From NCBI GenBank assembly GCA_030621455.1, contig JAUXHQ010000094.1, positions 1 through 7,149 of the forward strand: 7,149 nt of DNA, given 5' to 3'. The position numbers were made by a program, and so were the translations under genes. Every line of letters begins with the position of its first letter. Within the stretch, counting starts at the first letter, position 1. Below the pieces are notes generated by a model. That model worked only from the letters and a program-made list of their open reading frames with translations. It was not told where the DNA came from and did no database searches. The stretch comes from Deltaproteobacteria bacterium. Its GTDB lineage: Bacteria; Desulfobacterota; UBA8473. Shown here one piece after another: positions 4,786-7,149 of the stretch.

Positions 4786-6699
4786 TTAATTAGTGCACTT
4801 TATTCTCAGAAACCCCTCAACATCCTCGAGGTTACTTGTTATGGGACAATCGGGCAGACTTCTAATGAATCTTTTTCCGTACCCTTTGGTTACTATTCGA
4901 TTATCCAGGACGGAGAGAACCCCCATGTCCTTTTTGTTCCTGATCAATCTACCAGCGCCCTGTTTCAACGTTAAAATGGCAGACGGTAATTGATAATCGA
5001 GAAAGGGGTTTCCTCCATCCCTTGAGATGTTTTCGATTCTGGCCTCAACTACAGGTTCGGAAGGGGAGGCAAAGGGCAATTTATCGATAATGACACAACT
5101 GAGCGCCTCACCCTGAACATCTACCCCTTCCCAAAAACTGTGGGTGGCAAATAACACCGAGTTTACATCTCTCTTAAATCTATTGAGTAGGTATGACTTA
5201 GGCTTTTCACCTTGTAGCAATGCCGGGAAGCTCAGCCTGTTTTTAAGCCTTTCATAGACCTCTTTCATGTTTTTAATGCTTGTGAACAATACGAAGGCCC
5301 TTCCGGAAGTGACAGAGAGTATCCTTTCAATTTCTTCTGAAATGGATTCAACAAATCGAGATGAATTAGGGTCAGGTAGGCCTCTCGGGAGATAGAGGAT
5401 AGATTGCCTTTGATAATCGAAGTGGGAAGTCAAGCATAATTCGTCCACATGGTCATCAAGTCCCAGTCGGTATTTGAAGTAATCAAAGCCCCCATTTGTA
5501 GATATGGTCGCTGATGTAAAGATGATACTCTTGACTTCATTGAACAACCGGGTCTTCAGCTCATGGGATACATCTATGGGAGAAGCGTGAAGGAATACCC
5601 CTTTTCCCCTCTTCTCGCACCAGTAGACGTAGAGAGGATTTTCCATGTCAATGATGAAAGCTAACTGGTCTTTTATCTCTGATGCCCTTCTGCTGCAGGC
5701 CCTGATTTCATCGGCTTCGTGCTGCAGATTAATGAGCCTGGAGGCAATCAGTTCCAGAGTATTTAATATATTACCTGACTGCTTTAATGTATCACTGTGC
5801 AGAACCTCGGACTTCAACCGATATCTGGATAACTTGGTTTGAAAGCTACCAAAGAACCTTTTTTGCCTTTCCATTAAAGAGTCTAGCGCCTTATCTATAC
5901 GTTTATCACTGATCTTGTTTGTTCTCAGCTCCCTCAGCGTGTCCTGGATCAGTTCTTCCAGCTTGTAATTACTCACGGTTATTCCAAAATAATTGGTGGC
6001 CACATCTTCCAGTTGATGCGCCTCGTCGAAAATAACCGCGTTATATCTCGGTATTATCTCTCCGTACCCCGTTACTTTTACCGATAAATCCGCGAAGAAA
6101 AGGTGGTGGTTAATGATGATTATATCGGCGGTTGCGGCATTCTGTCGCATCCTGGTAACGAAGCACGTGTCGAATGTCTCGCACTTTTGCCCCTCGCAGA
6201 GGTCGCTCTTCGAACATATATCGTTCCACACCGGATCGTCATCCGTCAGGTTCTCAAGCTCTGAACGATCTCCGGTCTCAGTCTTTTGTGCCCATTGCAA
6301 TATCTCTTCATGACCGGATAAAGCCCTGTCGAACGTCAGAGAAGATTGGGCATTGAATTTCCGAAAACGCCGCAGACATAGATAATTGTTTCTCCCTTTC
6401 ATGTATATAGCATTGAAATCCAGGGGAAGGACCTCTTTCAAAAGGGGGATGTCCGTAAAATAGAGTTGCTCCTGCAAGTTTTTGGTCCCTGTGGAGATGA
6501 CAACCTTTTTTTGGCTCAGTATGGCAGGGATGAGGTAGGCAAGGGTCTTGCCGATCCCCGTTCCCGCTTCCACGATCAAGTATTTTTCGCATCTTAAGGC
6601 GTCGGCCACAGCTTGGGACATCTCCATCTGTTGTGGACGAAATTCGTAATTATGGAGTTTTCCGGAGAGGGTTCCCCCAGGTTCCAAAATAGATATCAT
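4786..6699 (-). CDS. dinG: DinG/XPD-family ATP-dependent DNA helicase with Fe-S cluster
   Basis: A superfamily 2 helicase, related to DinG and YoaA, that unwinds DNA 5'-3' and resolves damage-related structures. Counting from ATG 6699 (637 aa): Q-like motif RPQQMEM (21-27), Walker A EAGTGIGKT (44-52), DEAH box (Asp225-His228), SAT motif (396-398), FWEGVD (522-527) and motif VI QGAGRLIR (580-587). Cys108, Cys168, Cys173 and Cys179 show the C-x4-C-x5-C spacing of the E. coli DinG 4Fe-4S domain, so the cluster is probably intact. No exonuclease domain precedes the helicase. Family members usually begin just before the EPGG motif, so ATG 6699 is preferred, although it lacks a spaced ribosome binding site. 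ATG 6801 or TTG 6804 would add 34-35 residues without recognisable homology. It is first of a likely dinG-lptD-DUF362 unit. YoaA-like rather than true DinG remains possible. Confidence 0.9.
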   Translation of the reverse strand: MISILEPGGTLSGKLHNYEFRPQQMEMSQAVADALRCEKYLIVEAGTGIGKTLAYLIPAILSQKKVVISTGTKNLQEQLYFTDIPLLKEVLPLDFNAIYMKGRNNYLCLRRFRKFNAQSSLTFDRALSGHEEILQWAQKTETGDRSELENLTDDDPVWNDICSKSDLCEGQKCETFDTCFVTRMRQNAATADIIIINHHLFFADLSVKVTGYGEIIPRYNAVIFDEAHQLEDVATNYFGITVSNYKLEELIQDTLRELRTNKISDKRIDKALDSLMERQKRFFGSFQTKLSRYRLKSEVLHSDTLKQSGNILNTLELIASRLINLQHEADEIRACSRRASEIKDQLAFIIDMENPLYVYWCEKRGKGVFLHASPIDVSHELKTRLFNEVKSIIFTSATISTNGGFDYFKYRLGLDDHVDELCLTSHFDYQRQSILYLPRGLPDPNSSRFVESISEEIERILSVTSGRAFVLFTSIKNMKEVYERLKNRLSFPALLQGEKPKSYLLNRFKRDVNSVLFATHSFWEGVDVQGEALSCVIIDKLPFASPSEPVVEARIENISRDGGNPFLDYQLPSAILTLKQGAGRLIRNKKDMGVLSVLDNRIVTKGYGKRFIRSLPDCPITSNLEDVEGFLRIKCTN

Positions 6700-6713
6700 C
6701 TCTTCATGTATTT

Positions 6714-6782
6714 TTAACAGGTTCTTATGTATAACCGGCAACAGATACGAGCACCCGGCAACGATAAATACGTCAAAGCCAC
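6714..6782 (-). other. Possible 22-codon upstream reading frame in the dinG leader
   Basis: A GGAGG (6792-6788, minus strand) lies 5 nt before GTG at 6782-6780, the best ribosome binding site in the dinG leader. This GTG opens a 22-codon frame out of register with dinG (MALTYLSLPGARICC...), ending with TAA at 6716-6714, 14 nt before ATG 6699. It could couple translation to dinG, which has no properly spaced site of its own. It is equally likely to be a chance match, and the peptide has no recognised similarity. Confidence 0.2.
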
Positions 6783-6794
6783 AAATACCTCCAT

Positions 6795-6821
6795 GAGCCA
6801 TCAAGGACTAGGGAGCCATCA
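6795..6821. repeat. Pair of 9-bp direct repeats, GAGCCATCA, at the dinG 5' end
   Basis: GAGCCATCA occurs at 6795-6803 and 6813-6821, an 18-bp period, just downstream of the presumed dinG -10 box. A tandem operator is conceivable. No dyad symmetry and no LexA-like box was seen, so the role is unknown. Confidence 0.3.
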
Positions 6822-6833
6822 CAGAAATTACCA

Positions 6834-6862
6834 ATTATAGACCAAAAGTTATTAAACAGAAA
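6834..6862 (-). promoter_or_regulatory. Probable dinG promoter with perfect TATAAT
   Basis: On the minus strand a consensus TATAAT occupies 6839-6834. At 17 bp the -35 position reads TTTCTG (6862-6857), a poor match, so activity may be low or need an activator. Transcription would start near 6827, giving a leader of about 26 nt to ATG 6801 or about 130 nt to ATG 6699. It may drive the dinG-lptD-DUF362 set. Confidence 0.45.
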
Positions 6863-6968
6863 GAAAAATGAGGATCGCTTGGCAATTCCTTGATATCCAA
6901 GACCTTGTGGCAAATTGCTCGTTTCTGAATTGGCGACCTGTTGGTGTCCGATTGCTAAGGGGCTTATT

Positions 6969-7127
6969 ATGGATGGGTGCGAGTTAGAGGCGGAAATTAA
7001 ATATGGTGAAGTTTCCCTGATGATTCAATCAACAGGATTGCGACAAGCGATAACTCTGCTCAACTGCACAGGTAGGAAAATTTATGAACCGGTGCTAAAA
7101 GTCTTTGGAATTTGCAAAGAATTATGA
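6969..7127 (+). CDS. Small hypothetical protein, 52 aa
   Basis: A plus-strand frame divergent from dinG, starting at ATG 6969 with a well-placed Shine-Dalgarno AAGGGG (6957-6962, 6-nt spacer) and ending at TGA 7125-7127. The product begins MDGCELEAEIKYGEVSLM, has three cysteines (residues 4, 32 and 48), mixed charge, and no signal peptide or membrane segment. I recognise no family. Upstream in-frame TTG at 6915 would add 18 residues but has no ribosome binding site. No promoter is evident in 6870-6950. The ribosome binding site and balanced composition make it plausible, but at this length chance cannot be excluded. It could also be a remnant of a larger gene. Confidence 0.35.
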   Translation: MDGCELEAEIKYGEVSLMIQSTGLRQAITLLNCTGRKIYEPVLKVFGICKEL

Positions 7128-7149
7128 TATTCATTAGCGATCAATAAAC

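Overview
The window looks like chromosomal core sequence from a Gram-negative, probably anaerobic bacterium, most likely in or near the Desulfobacterota (former Deltaproteobacteria). An LptD homologue shows that it makes an LPS-bearing outer membrane. The DUF362 protein with two ferredoxin-type clusters and the Fe-S DinG helicase fit an anaerobic, iron-sulfur-rich lifestyle. Base composition is mid-range and codon use looks even across the large genes. I see no insertion sequence, prophage, CRISPR array, rRNA or tRNA. The lineage is inferred from gene style only.

Layout: (1) 1-130, minus strand, the 5' end of a pyridoxamine-phosphate-oxidase-like flavin-binding split-barrel gene that runs off the left edge. 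(2) 131-556, a long divergent intergenic region. It holds a hairpin (280-325), a good sigma70-type promoter on the plus strand (332-360) with a dyad in its spacer, and a leader of about 190 nt that can fold into an H-type pseudoknot plus two further helices, ending in a strong Shine-Dalgarno. (3) 557-1354, plus strand, a YycJ-like metallo-beta-lactamase-fold hydrolase. Its conserved N-terminus is intact, but no ATG/GTG/TTG lies upstream of it, so an AUC start is the best explanation. (4) A short convergent gap with a weak two-way terminator candidate. (5) 1382-2488, minus, DUF362 Fe-S protein. (6) 2605-4719, minus, LptD. (7) 4786 to 6699 (or 6801), minus, DinG/XPD-family helicase. (8) From about 6800 to the end, a divergent intergenic region with a TATAAT box for dinG, a 9-bp direct repeat, and a 52-codon plus-strand reading frame with a good ribosome binding site but no recognised family.

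dinG, lptD and the DUF362 gene lie head-to-tail with gaps of 66 and 116 bp and may share transcription from the promoter upstream of dinG. The 116-bp gap can form a long stem-loop in the transcript, so the last gene could be separately controlled. The products do not form one obvious pathway: DNA repair helicase, outer-membrane biogenesis and an Fe-S protein of unknown function.

The most interesting part is 332-700: promoter with an operator-like dyad, pseudoknotted leader, possible anti-Shine-Dalgarno and non-AUG start. Together these suggest that the YycJ-like nuclease is tightly regulated post-transcriptionally. All folding claims were made by eye.
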